Below are positions 8,532 to 17,362 of a stretch of 64,000 bases of DNA, one piece after another. Origin of the DNA: a virus; the IMG/VR virus record IMGVR_UViG_3300032086_003519, positions 23,213-87,212 of that record. One strand, given 5' to 3'. The translations under genes and the position numbers were made by a program. The notes under the pieces are model-generated. The model had not been told where the DNA came from, did no database searches, and saw only the letters and a list, made by a program, of their open reading frames with translations. Positions within the stretch are counted from its first letter, which is position 1, and the number at the start of each line of letters is the position of its first letter.

Positions 8532-10164
8532 TTTGCAACCTTTGTATTCTAATGTTTTCCCATTGGTTATGAATATTCCTCATCTTTGCCATGTAGTCAT
8601 ACGCCTGTTTTATGTCAAATGGAGTCCAAGATCTAATATCTCCATCAGTGTGTGACTCATTGAAGTAGAAATCTACGTTAGTATTCGCGACAGTACACTT
8701 ATACATTAAATCTTTTAGTGTTCTCTTCCACTGGTGGTTTCCTATCCAGTCAGGCTTTCTTAAAACAGAGTCAAATAAGAAATTAACTTGGTCTTTAACT
8801 GTCAACCCGTCTGGTATCTCAGGAGCAGGCTCAAAGAGTCTTGGAGGCGAGTACCAAGTTTCTGACGGGTCTTTTACTGGTGTTGCGTCAAAGTAGTTCG
8901 CCCAGATTTCAGCCGTCTTATCCCAGTTGTATCTGCTTAAAGTTTTTTGCCTCATGCCAAAACCTAGCTGCTTTAGTTGCTCTCTGCGCATACTGTAAAG
9001 TTCAACAAACTTCAAGAAGGCAAAATTGACATCAGGAACTGCTCTTTTGCATCCTGTCTCACATTCAGTCTGTAGTGTTAGAACAGGTATCTTAATTGCT
9101 CCGATATTGTCACCCACAGAATCCATAGCAGAATACGATACTGTCATGACAGGAAGACCAGATTGGCTCGCTTCTAGCTGAGGCATGCCAAAACCTTCAC
9201 TGTTTGCATACTGCACATAAACATCAAAAAGATTGTATATCTTAGCTAGGTCTTCTTCTTCGATTTTATTGTTGACTCCTACTAGCTCGCTCTTAAACGA
9301 GTTGCAAGCTCGACAATGGTTGAAAGTATCCTTATAGAACGAAGGTTCGATGTGACCGCATTGCTTACATTTGTAGGTAAACAAAACCCTGTTTGTTAGG
9401 TCGTATTCCTGTAGCAGATCTGGAATCTCCCATCCAACATCAGGATAATATGTATGGCAATACAGGAAGGCGTTGCTAGCTTTAGTAGTATCTAAGAATT
9501 CTCTAAATGCACGAAATAGGTCTGGGTAAAGTTTGCGCCTTTGGTTACGCATCACAGTCCCAATTATGAATGAGTCTGCTGTCAGTCCAGCACTTTCTTT
9601 ATGCCTTTCTTTATTTTGTACAGGTGCAAAACTATTACTAGCACAGGGAGAAGCTACATCTACGAAGTTGAGATTCTTACACTGACCCAGCAAAACATCT
9701 CGACCAAACTCAGAATATGCAAACACTGCGTCTGCGGAAGCGAACGTATCCATCCACTGTTTGTTCTGAGGAAACGCATCTACAGTTGGCATGATAGCCC
9801 AGTTGTAGAACTCTCTATAGGTCGATCTTTGTTGAAACTCAAACATCCACCAATCACGAATATCCATAACAAAGTCAGGCTTGAAGTCTAGTAACACATG
9901 ATTGAATGTGTATTCTCCAAATTCGTAAGTCGGTGAAGACTTATACTCACTCCACTCAGGAGAGTTTTTCTCTGGCTGGTTTCCATAGATCTTCCAACCT
10001 TTGGCATTTTGCTTTACTGAATTGTCAGTAGCATAGCAAGCTAGCTCAGCCACTTCAAAGCGAGGATCTAAGTGCAATCTAGATAGTAGCTCTTTTGTGT
10101 AAACAGAATATCCTGTTGGTAGGTAATGAGCTTCGGTACAAAAAAGTATTTTCTTAGGTCTCAT
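8509..10164 (-). CDS. Family 4 glycosyltransferase with internal zinc ribbon
   Basis: About 551 residues. KKILFCTEAHYLPTGYSVYTKEL is the GT-B N-terminal loop; VQYANSEGFGMPQLEASQSGLPVMT is the donor-side E-x7-E motif. Between them lies CKQCGHIEPSFYKDTFNHCRAC, four cysteines in a zinc-ribbon arrangement inside the catalytic region, which is not usual for the family. A C-terminal tail of about 130 residues follows. An in-frame TTG at 10182 exists, but I chose the ATG at 10164. It overlaps the end of the sigma-factor gene. Confidence 0.75.
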   Translation of the reverse strand: MRPKKILFCTEAHYLPTGYSVYTKELLSRLHLDPRFEVAELACYATDNSVKQNAKGWKIYGNQPEKNSPEWSEYKSSPTYEFGEYTFNHVLLDFKPDFVMDIRDWWMFEFQQRSTYREFYNWAIMPTVDAFPQNKQWMDTFASADAVFAYSEFGRDVLLGQCKNLNFVDVASPCASNSFAPVQNKERHKESAGLTADSFIIGTVMRNQRRKLYPDLFRAFREFLDTTKASNAFLYCHTYYPDVGWEIPDLLQEYDLTNRVLFTYKCKQCGHIEPSFYKDTFNHCRACNSFKSELVGVNNKIEEEDLAKIYNLFDVYVQYANSEGFGMPQLEASQSGLPVMTVSYSAMDSVGDNIGAIKIPVLTLQTECETGCKRAVPDVNFAFLKFVELYSMRREQLKQLGFGMRQKTLSRYNWDKTAEIWANYFDATPVKDPSETWYSPPRLFEPAPEIPDGLTVKDQVNFLFDSVLRKPDWIGNHQWKRTLKDLMYKCTVANTNVDFYFNESHTDGDIRSWTPFDIKQAYDYMAKMRNIHNQWENIRIQRLQNENTLHR

Positions 10165-10636
10165 ATCTTTGTATTTTTCCAACTCCAGAATAGAATAGAT
10201 TATAATATTCTTTTTTACTTAAGGTTAACATGTCGCAGATTTCTTTCCTATTGAAACCTTGTGACTTCATTTCTAGAATAAAAGATTCAGCGGGCAAAAG
10301 TCTATTCGCACAAGATACTAGTATATTCTTGAAGTCATTGACATACGACTTATCATCATAACTAACAGTCACCGTAGAGTTGGTAACATTGTTGTTTTGC
10401 CATCTCAATTCTTTTCTCAAGAATCTATTAAGATGATTCTTTACGCAAGAAAAGACATAAGGTCTCAGAGGTCCGATGTCAGGATCAAAGCTACTAACGG
10501 CTTTGAAATACCCAACAAAAGCTACCTGCAATAAATCTTCAAACTCAAAAGATTTGGCATGACCTCCAAATTGAACTACTAACGAAATTATAATATCAAA
10601 GTTTTCGTCTATAGCTGGAGGGTCACTGTGTGTCAT
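10154..10636 (-). CDS. Sigma-70 family RNA polymerase sigma factor, small
   Basis: About 160 residues with region 2 (FEDLLQVAFVGYFKAVSSFDP, then RPYVFSCVKNHLNRFLRKEL), which binds the core enzyme clamp and the -10 element. A C-terminal helix pair (GFNRKEICDMLTLSKKEYYNL) looks like region 4. It would redirect host RNA polymerase to phage promoters. A longer frame reaches 10714, but that would overlap the SSB gene by 92 bases; the ATG at 10636 leaves 14. A second sigma-like protein lies at 41398. Confidence 0.75.
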   Translation of the reverse strand: MTHSDPPAIDENFDIIISLVVQFGGHAKSFEFEDLLQVAFVGYFKAVSSFDPDIGPLRPYVFSCVKNHLNRFLRKELRWQNNNVTNSTVTVSYDDKSYVNDFKNILVSCANRLLPAESFILEMKSQGFNRKEICDMLTLSKKEYYNLFYSGVGKIQRYET

Positions 10637-10961
10637 TAGGTTCTCTGTCCTTAAAGACTCTAAAATTTTGAACTCTGAAGGCAACCTTCTGTTTTGGTTG
10701 ACCGTTTGAATCATTCCATTTTTCCTGTCTAGCTACAGCATTTACGGCGATCATATCACCTTTGCTGCATAATTTATGTATAGTAAGAGCTCCACTATCC
10801 CAAGCGGAAAAGTCAAAAAAGTCAACACGCTTTACTTTGTTTCCGTTCTTATCTTTTCTATGCTCCTCGATTGCTAGCGAAAATGTTGCTAGCTTTGTGG
10901 TGCCAACATCTTTTATAATAGGGTCTGCTGTTAGCCTGCCCACGAATGTACAATTATTCAT
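10623..10961 (-). CDS. ssb: Single-stranded DNA-binding protein
   Basis: 112 residues, a single OB fold: MNNCTFVGRLTADPIIK, then KVKRVDFFDFSAWD, then KGDMIAVNAVARQEKW and KVAFRVQNFRVF. It coats single-stranded DNA during replication. The tail (REPNDTQ) lacks the acidic DDDIPF-type partner-binding tip seen in bacterial SSB. GGAG precedes the ATG. It lies between the Pol III C-terminal half and the sigma factor. A second SSB with an acidic tail is at 57452. Confidence 0.85.
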   Translation of the reverse strand: MNNCTFVGRLTADPIIKDVGTTKLATFSLAIEEHRKDKNGNKVKRVDFFDFSAWDSGALTIHKLCSKGDMIAVNAVARQEKWNDSNGQPKQKVAFRVQNFRVFKDREPNDTQ

Positions 10962-10997
10962 TATAATACTCCAAATATATTATATTTTAACTATAAA

Positions 10998-12560
10998 CTA
11001 AGCTTGAGACACTTTGTTTATAATCAAACTTGTATCTTTTTTCTTAGAAACCTGTGCCATAACGATCACTGTGTTGCCTTCGTACAGCAACTGTTTGTTT
11101 TCTTCATACGCATCTGGAAAAACTATCGCTGAATCCAAGCACGCTGTAGAATCTTCAACGGATAAAAATGCCATGATCTGTCCGGGATTTTTACCGTTCT
11201 TAGTTTTGTATTCACGTAAAGCATTTATATGAACAGCAAGGTTAACATTTCCAGTCTTGCCCTGAGCTATCTCTTTGCAGGTCGTATTGACCAAAGAGCT
11301 TTGGACCGCATCCGTCTTTGAGTAGCTTAGCGACGTACCTAAGTATTTAATTTCTAAGTCTGCAATCTGCTCTGGATGATCTACAAGTTCAAACGGTGGT
11401 GATTCTACCACATTTCTAAGATCAAAAACTTTTACGAGCCTACGAGAGGTAATCTTGAGATTATTTATCATATTATCTAAAGACTGGACAAAGTTGTGAC
11501 TTGAGTCGTAGTTTTCTTGAAGCCAAGTTCTCTCTCTGGCAGACAGGTCTTTGTAGCTTTTATATTCGTAGAGCATCTGGTTTCTATGCATACGGTTCTT
11601 AGTTCCATTAAAAGCACCAACATTTATCAGAGACTCCATTGATGTCTTATTGATTCTTGCACCTAAGTTAAACAATACGTCAGACCAAGTAAATTCAGTA
11701 AATGGTTTTTCGAGACTTTCTTCAAGCTCGGGTATTGCATCCAACAATTTGACAGTTTCAGAACTACCAACACCCTTCACGTTGTTGACACCAAAATATA
11801 TCTTGTCTTCAGATATAGTGAAGTTGTTAAAGAACTTGCCCAGTCTTGGCGGCATTACTTCAATATCGTAAAGTTTGGCATCTGATACTAGTTCTCGAAC
11901 TTCTGTTTGAGGGTCAGGCTTTCTGTCTGCGTGTCCGAGATAAGCCTCAAAGAACTCAATCTTGCGATGCACTTTACAATACGCACTTCTGTAAGCATTA
12001 ACGGCATATGATACGGCATGAGACTTATTGAAAGCATACCTGTTTGACTTCTCAATCCAGCTAAAGATTTCCTCCGCAGTCTCTTTCTCTAGACCTCCAA
12101 CAGAAATAGCACCGTCAATAAAAGATCCTTTGATCTGATTCATAAGGTCAGCTTTTTTCTTTCCGATAGCTTTACGAAGACTGTCCGCCTCTTTGAGGTC
12201 AAAGCCCGCCAGTTGCTGAGCAATCTTCATAGACTGCTCCTGATAAACAAGAACTCCGTAAGTTTCTTTTAGAATCGGCTCAAGACTGTCATGTAAATAC
12301 TTAACCTCATCAATGCCAGCCTTACGGTCAACGTAGTGCTGGGTCATTGACTTACCTTCAGTAAAAGCTTTCAAACATCCGGGCCTAATTAGAGAGATTA
12401 GCGCAGCCAACTCTTCTATACTTCGAGGACGAACTCTTTTCGCCCAAGATCTGCCTAGCTGTGACTCTAGCTGAAAGACACCCTTTGTCTGCCCTTCGCA
12501 AATTAAATCCCAAACACCAGAGTCATTATAGTTGTCAATATTAAACGTAGAATTCTCCAT
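10998..12560 (-). CDS. dnaE: DNA polymerase III alpha, C-terminal half
   Basis: 520 residues, matching DnaE from just after the third catalytic aspartate onward. GVFQLESQLGRSW, LAALISLIRPG, YGVLVYQEQSMKIAQQLAGF and RYAFNKSHAVSYA are fingers and beta-binding-domain landmarks, and an OB-fold domain closes the chain. The N-terminal half is encoded at 13444. The two are separated by an exonuclease gene and a 75-residue gene. The in-frame TTG at 12578 is less likely than the ATG at 12560. Both halves together would make a normal-sized alpha of about 1050 residues. Confidence 0.9.
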   Translation of the reverse strand: MENSTFNIDNYNDSGVWDLICEGQTKGVFQLESQLGRSWAKRVRPRSIEELAALISLIRPGCLKAFTEGKSMTQHYVDRKAGIDEVKYLHDSLEPILKETYGVLVYQEQSMKIAQQLAGFDLKEADSLRKAIGKKKADLMNQIKGSFIDGAISVGGLEKETAEEIFSWIEKSNRYAFNKSHAVSYAVNAYRSAYCKVHRKIEFFEAYLGHADRKPDPQTEVRELVSDAKLYDIEVMPPRLGKFFNNFTISEDKIYFGVNNVKGVGSSETVKLLDAIPELEESLEKPFTEFTWSDVLFNLGARINKTSMESLINVGAFNGTKNRMHRNQMLYEYKSYKDLSARERTWLQENYDSSHNFVQSLDNMINNLKITSRRLVKVFDLRNVVESPPFELVDHPEQIADLEIKYLGTSLSYSKTDAVQSSLVNTTCKEIAQGKTGNVNLAVHINALREYKTKNGKNPGQIMAFLSVEDSTACLDSAIVFPDAYEENKQLLYEGNTVIVMAQVSKKKDTSLIINKVSQA

Positions 12561-13230
12561 TCGCAAACGCCTTTTCAAATTTAGTCTTCTGTGAAATGTT
12601 CCGCTGGAACTTCAAAAATTTAATCAATATATTAGCTGTGTCCTTCACATCCTGCAAGGCATCGTGAGCGTTTTGTTTGCTCTCTTCTGGAAAGCCCATA
12701 TACTCACGCAAGAAGTCCATACTAAGACTCTTAAAGTCTTTGTTGTTCTCAGTCCAAGAGAAAACGATGTCCATCAAGTCTAACTTAAAGATAGGATTGA
12801 ATACAGTCTGACGACCTCTAGCATCGGTTGTGCCGTGCATATCACACATACGCTGAACAATCGGAAGGTCAAACCCAATGATGTTGTAGCCAGCTGCGAT
12901 AGGGGCAGTATAAGAGCTTTTCTTAAAGTTAAATTGCATACAGAAATCTTCAAACTTCTTCCATACAGTCTTTGGTAGCGGAGCTTTTGCTAGCGCTTCT
13001 CTGGTCTTGCCGGTAATCTTCAGCGCCTCTTCTTCGACTGGATCAAAGCCAGCCTCAATCGCTTTCTTATCATCAAGAATAGGGCGAATCTCACTATTGA
13101 AAATACCATTAGGTTGGATGGTTAGTTTTCTCCCATGCAAAGCAATAGCCGCAATTTGTGTCGGCTGTGTCTTGTGAGGATTCCTAGATCCTGTTTCAAA
13201 GTCAAATACAATTATGTCTCTATAATTCAT
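12541..13230 (-). CDS. DnaQ-like 3'-5' exonuclease (DEDDh)
   Basis: 229 residues. DIIVFDFETGSRNPHKTQP holds the first D and E of the ExoI motif, IIGFDLPIVQRMCD fits ExoII, and NAHDALQDVKDTANIL fits the ExoIII H-x-D. This is the proofreading (epsilon) type. It sits between the two halves of Pol III alpha, so it is very likely the proofreader of that polymerase. An ATGA overlap couples it to the 75-residue gene, and its end overlaps the start of the C-terminal polymerase half. Confidence 0.85.
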   Translation of the reverse strand: MNYRDIIVFDFETGSRNPHKTQPTQIAAIALHGRKLTIQPNGIFNSEIRPILDDKKAIEAGFDPVEEEALKITGKTREALAKAPLPKTVWKKFEDFCMQFNFKKSSYTAPIAAGYNIIGFDLPIVQRMCDMHGTTDARGRQTVFNPIFKLDLMDIVFSWTENNKDFKSLSMDFLREYMGFPEESKQNAHDALQDVKDTANILIKFLKFQRNISQKTKFEKAFANGEFYV

Positions 13231-13454
13231 CTAACAACACCTTTCAGTTCAAGAAATTTATCAACTGCATCATCAATACTATAAAATAATTTACTGTACA
13301 TCTTCTTTTTATTATCCGAGTGTACTTGGTAAACTCCGTTAGCTCTTCCACGATACTGAGGCAGAAAGTGTCTCAAGTCGCAAAGACTAACATTTCTATA
13401 CTCAATAGCGCAACCAGAAAAAACAACAGACTTGTAATCTTCTTTAGTGCTCAT
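13227..13454 (-). CDS. Hypothetical protein inserted in the Pol III locus
   Basis: 75 residues, not recognised. GGAG is placed correctly before the ATG, and the gene overlaps the end of the Pol III N-terminal half by 11 bases and the exonuclease start by 4. The C-terminal part (YSKLFYSIDDAVDKFLELKG) is predicted helical. Its location suggests a part in joining or modulating the split polymerase, but that is inference. Confidence 0.6.
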   Translation of the reverse strand: MSTKEDYKSVVFSGCAIEYRNVSLCDLRHFLPQYRGRANGVYQVHSDNKKKMYSKLFYSIDDAVDKFLELKGVVR

Positions 13455-15024
13455 CTTTAATCTCCATAATTTTACTTAATAGGTCAATGCCTAGAATATC
13501 AAACTTAACGTGACCTTGATCCTCAAGATCTCCCATTTCAAAACCAGCGACAAGATTCTTGTTTCTGTCTTGAACCATCGGGCAAACCTCTCTCAGTTTA
13601 TTAGCAGAAATAATGACTCCTGCGGCATGCTTGCCCTGTGACTTAATTGTACCTTCAATGTCAATAGCTTGCTCAAAGATTTCCGCTAAAGGTCCGATTA
13701 AATCTCCTTCTTGATTTACCTTGCACCACTTAACTAAGTCGCTAGGTTGGTAGAGTAGTGTCCATCTAATGAGAGACTTTTCTCCACTTTCTTCAATCAA
13801 GTCAGACACATCTGCTTCATTAGGAATATTCTTTGTTATATCATTCATCTCGGCAAAGGACACGGCGTTCGTGATGCGCATGATTTCTTTCAGCGCAGCT
13901 CGCCCTTGCAGTTTGTTAAATGTTAGCATCTGGGAGACATTATCCTCGCCGTATTTCGACTTAATATATGCGATAACATCATCTCGCTTTTCCGCTGGAA
14001 CATCAACATCAATATCAGGCAAAGATACGTGATCTTCAGTATTACGTCCTGCATTGTAGAATCTTTCAAAGATCAAGTCATACTCAATAGGATCAATCTC
14101 TGTGATACCGATTAAATATGAGATCAAACATCCGGCAGCAGACCCTCGTCCGGGTCCCGGCAACCAGCCTTGTTCTCTAACATAGTTTACAATATCTTGA
14201 ACAATCAAGAAATAACCAGACAGATCTGCTTCAAAAATAACATCCATCTCGTTCTTGATTCTATCGAGATATTCCTGCTTTACATCCTCATCGTCAACCT
14301 TGCCCGTCTCGGCAAGCAAAGTTCGCCAGCCATCTCTACATAACTGTTTCAGGTATTCATCTTCATCATACCCTTCTGGACAATCGAATTTAGGCAGCAT
14401 TGGTTTACCAAGAACATTATATTCTTCGCATTGTGCTGCAATGTCAGCAACTTTATCTATCAGATCACTATCATAGGCTGATTGAACTTCATTTGGCGAC
14501 AACATATAATACTTGTCAGAGTCAAAGAAGCCTTTGAGTTTTTTGAACCCATCCTGTTTTAGCCTCTCTTTTGACTTAGCCATTGTAGTCTTCATTGCAG
14601 AACACAGGAGTATTCTATGCAGCTCCGCATCTTTTGTTTCAGCATAATAACTAGGCTGTTGCTTTAGCTCATCAATGCAAATCAAATTTTCACTGTGAGA
14701 TTTTAGTAGCTTGTAAACAACGTCATCACTATACGAGTTTTTCTTAGAAACTAAGTCGATCAGGTCAAACCAACCAGCTTTGTTTTTAGCCAAGAGAGTA
14801 GTTGGCTTATGGCTTTCAAATTCAAATGTACAGCCAATGATAGGCTTAATGTTATTCTTCTTGCAAGTTTTGTAAAAGGCTACAGCGCCAGAGATAGTAT
14901 TTATATCAGTGATAGCGCAAGATTTGTAGCCAAACTCTTTGCATTTAGCTACGAGCTGTTCTGGTTTAGAATAACCTCTCTGTAAGCTAAAGTGCGTCTT
15001 ATTGTTCAGCGGAATCCAATTCAT
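13444..15024 (-). CDS. dnaE: DNA polymerase III alpha, N-terminal half (PHP and palm)
   Basis: 526 residues. The PHP domain opens the chain (THFSLQRGYS, AITDINTISGAVAFY), with the first histidines partly degenerate. GPGRGSAAGCLISYLIGI and LPDIDVDVP carry the first two catalytic aspartates; HVKFDILGIDLL carries the third. The chain stops just after, at KDEH. So all catalytic carboxylates are here, while fingers and clamp-binding parts are encoded at 10998. A TTG start at 15036 is possible; I chose the ATG at 15024. The split is not at the cyanobacterial split-intein site, and no intein sequence is seen. Confidence 0.9.
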   Translation of the reverse strand: MNWIPLNNKTHFSLQRGYSKPEQLVAKCKEFGYKSCAITDINTISGAVAFYKTCKKNNIKPIIGCTFEFESHKPTTLLAKNKAGWFDLIDLVSKKNSYSDDVVYKLLKSHSENLICIDELKQQPSYYAETKDAELHRILLCSAMKTTMAKSKERLKQDGFKKLKGFFDSDKYYMLSPNEVQSAYDSDLIDKVADIAAQCEEYNVLGKPMLPKFDCPEGYDEDEYLKQLCRDGWRTLLAETGKVDDEDVKQEYLDRIKNEMDVIFEADLSGYFLIVQDIVNYVREQGWLPGPGRGSAAGCLISYLIGITEIDPIEYDLIFERFYNAGRNTEDHVSLPDIDVDVPAEKRDDVIAYIKSKYGEDNVSQMLTFNKLQGRAALKEIMRITNAVSFAEMNDITKNIPNEADVSDLIEESGEKSLIRWTLLYQPSDLVKWCKVNQEGDLIGPLAEIFEQAIDIEGTIKSQGKHAAGVIISANKLREVCPMVQDRNKNLVAGFEMGDLEDQGHVKFDILGIDLLSKIMEIKDEH

Positions 15025-15514
15025 TACAGTCCTCAAATTTATTCAATTCTGAAATAGCAACATTATGACAATCTGCTCGAACTATAAAGCCATTAGATGG
15101 ATCTTTCTGGCCTTTTGTAAGTTTGCGAGCTTTCTTAAAGTAATCATCGTGAGTCAACCAACCTAAGACCCACGCCCTTCCCCATCTTCTATTTTTATTT
15201 TCAATTCTAACAAAAACATATCTATCACACTTCTGCTTTGTGTTAAAGTTAGCAACTGAACAATCATAGTAAGGTTTAGGTGGAGAAGTACACCGTTTTG
15301 TTTTTACGTCGTACTTGATTCCGTCCTGTGAAACCAAGTCGTAATCGTAGGTGTTATTAATTGTACCACCTATAACAACATTTGCAACCTCTTCTCCTAA
15401 AAACCCAGCAATATTTCCATCGCCCTTCATGATGGAGTTCTTGATGACTCCCATCTCTCTGGACTTTGCCCATGCTCGCTTCTTCATATCTTCTGTAATT
15501 TTTACTTCAATCAT
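14999..15514 (-). CDS. Putative PD-(D/E)XK nuclease
   Basis: 171 residues. GFLGEEVANVVIGG, then YDYDLVSQDGIKYDVKTKR (residues about 56-74) gives E, then D, then D-x-K, the active-site pattern of restriction-type nucleases. It directly precedes the Pol III N-terminal half and follows a second PD-(D/E)XK gene at 15514, so a role in DNA processing during replication or recombination is likely. It could also be an endonuclease acting on host DNA. Confidence 0.55.
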   Translation of the reverse strand: MIEVKITEDMKKRAWAKSREMGVIKNSIMKGDGNIAGFLGEEVANVVIGGTINNTYDYDLVSQDGIKYDVKTKRCTSPPKPYYDCSVANFNTKQKCDRYVFVRIENKNRRWGRAWVLGWLTHDDYFKKARKLTKGQKDPSNGFIVRADCHNVAISELNKFEDCNELDSAEQ

Positions 15515-16527
15515 TATCCGGGAGCCTCATAATATCCAACATCGAAACCTTCTCTTGTGCAATTTTGTATTGTATCTAGCATACCAAATTGGTCTAGGTG
15601 ATTACTGACATGACGACACATACTTTCATCAGTTCCCGGCCAATCTTTCTTACAGAAGTCACAGAGTTTTTGACACTTCCAGTGAGATTGATTTCTTGAC
15701 AACATTCTTGGTCTAGTCGTCTTTTTGATTTCTTGAAATCTATCTTTTAACATGCCAAGAAACTTTTGCCTATCAGACTCCTCAAAGCAAATACTGAACG
15801 GGCCTCCATCTCTAATAAAGTATATCGACATAATCGCGTCATCATATTCAGGGAAAATCTTAGAAATAGCATAATGATAAAGCATTAGTTGCGGATCTTT
15901 GCAGAGCTTCTCGTATGTTTTCTCTTCTCCTGTAGCCCAGTTTAATCTGCGACCAGTCTTCCAGTCAATCACTTCGATGACTCTATCTGACACTTCTGTT
16001 ACTAAGTCAATAGTGCCCTTGATGGCAAGCCTACCTTCGACCTTACTGCCGTCAGGCATGTCATATTCGTACTTTCCCCAGTCTTCTTCGATAGGAATGT
16101 CAAACTGCGGTTCCGCCGCAACAATATTTCTCTTGCGAGGATCAAAGTTGCCGTCATCATAAGTCAGTGCGTCCCAAGTAAGTTTATCACAAAACTTGTA
16201 GTCGGCATTTGTATAATGATGTGTACACGGAACAGTGTAGTGATCGTAGCTACGCTTAAGGATTTCGTTTACAAATTTCTTTGTTCCGAGTCTACGCTTG
16301 GTAAACTCGACCTCTCCGATAGCGTCATCCTCAAGCAATAGCTCGTCACCATCTTGTAGCAATTTTTTGCATCCAGCTAAAACCTCCATGACCTTGTGTA
16401 CAACTGTACCAAGTTGAGCTTTTTTGCCCGATACAGTCTGATGACCCAAAACATAGGTCATAAAGTATTGCATCTGACAGTATTCAAAATTATTATAACT
16501 AGAACTTCTTATGTACGTTACTAACAT
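15514..16527 (-). CDS. RecB/Cas4-like PD-(D/E)XK exonuclease
   Basis: 337 residues. SSSYNNFEYCQMQYF near the start and GTVVHKVMEVLAG form the RecB-like N-terminal helix with Q and H, DLVTEV and IEVIDWKTGR give D and D-x-K, and CQKLCDFC plus the earlier cysteine could hold an Fe-S cluster as in Cas4 and AddB. Such phage nucleases make 3' single strands for recombination. The first in-frame codon is at 16554; the ATG at 16527 avoids overlap with the kinase gene. It probably works with RecA (22818). Confidence 0.75.
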   Translation of the reverse strand: MLVTYIRSSSYNNFEYCQMQYFMTYVLGHQTVSGKKAQLGTVVHKVMEVLAGCKKLLQDGDELLLEDDAIGEVEFTKRRLGTKKFVNEILKRSYDHYTVPCTHHYTNADYKFCDKLTWDALTYDDGNFDPRKRNIVAAEPQFDIPIEEDWGKYEYDMPDGSKVEGRLAIKGTIDLVTEVSDRVIEVIDWKTGRRLNWATGEEKTYEKLCKDPQLMLYHYAISKIFPEYDDAIMSIYFIRDGGPFSICFEESDRQKFLGMLKDRFQEIKKTTRPRMLSRNQSHWKCQKLCDFCKKDWPGTDESMCRHVSNHLDQFGMLDTIQNCTREGFDVGYYEAPG

Positions 16528-16528
16528 G

Positions 16529-17362
16529 TTATTCCTTAATCTTATGGATTCCACCTACCAACTCTGGCTTATCCGCATCTGGAATTGATTCAGTAGGTGC
16601 TTCAATTTCACTACCAAGCCAACCCCACTTCTCAAGAAGCGAGATGATTTCCACGTTGGTTTCATGTAGTGTAAGTTCTTTATTGTCTATTGTTGCATCG
16701 TAGTTTTGTATCTTTTCACTTTCTACTTCGCTGCTATGTGTATCAGCATCAACACCTCTAGTCAATCGGACGACTTTGCCTCCTGCTCTTTGAACTGCAT
16801 CTACTTCATTTTGAAACCGACAGTCAGAAATTACAGCAACTAAAGGCTCCTCAGTGCGAATACTCTTGAGTGTGTGTTCAGTCCAAATCTCTGGATGGAT
16901 TTTACGACAAATGTCTGTACCAAAAAACTGCATGAACTCTCTAGCCGTCATACGACCTTCTTCATCACCCTCATATCCGGGCATATCTTGCCAACGAAAC
17001 CAAGTTAAAGTATTCTTTTCTTGGTCAGTTCCATAGCATTGTGCATTATCAAGGTCAAATAAGCCGTTGCAAATTTCTTTGAGTGCACCAGCAAAGGAAT
17101 AGTGCTTAATGAAAGGCCATAAGTTTTCTGCGGCCCACAACCCAAAGTCAAGATCTGTCCTAGTTACATCAAGAACTCCTTGAGTAGTTTCTTCTACGCC
17201 ATTTGCGTTAGTCGAAGTTGTATCTACAATCAACCTGCCCTTATCATCAATATTGAAACCTTTAATCAGATGATGACATCTCATTTGATAACCATGTAGA
17301 AACGCGCAAGCTGAATTTTTGCCTGACTGTTTTCTGCCAGCGAAAGCCAAAATTCTTGTCAT
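16529..17362 (-). CDS. Deoxynucleoside monophosphate kinase (T4 gp1-like)
   Basis: 277 residues. GRKQSGKNSACAFL (8-21) is the P-loop; FAGALKEICNGLF and TAREFMQFFGTDICRKI match T4 gp1-type dNMP kinases, and VISDCRFQNEVDAVQ is the second conserved strand. It phosphorylates dNMPs to dNDPs for phage DNA synthesis. The C-terminus ends IHKIKE, which is also found at the end of the protein at 24771. It lies between primase and nuclease genes. Confidence 0.85.
   Translation of the reverse strand: MTRILAFAGRKQSGKNSACAFLHGYQMRCHHLIKGFNIDDKGRLIVDTTSTNANGVEETTQGVLDVTRTDLDFGLWAAENLWPFIKHYSFAGALKEICNGLFDLDNAQCYGTDQEKNTLTWFRWQDMPGYEGDEEGRMTAREFMQFFGTDICRKIHPEIWTEHTLKSIRTEEPLVAVISDCRFQNEVDAVQRAGGKVVRLTRGVDADTHSSEVESEKIQNYDATIDNKELTLHETNVEIISLLEKWGWLGSEIEAPTESIPDADKPELVGGIHKIKE

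Noticed and set aside
13444-15024. Split intein at the Pol III break
   Set aside because: No intein motifs at the break, and the break is not at the known split-intein site near the AFNKSH motif.
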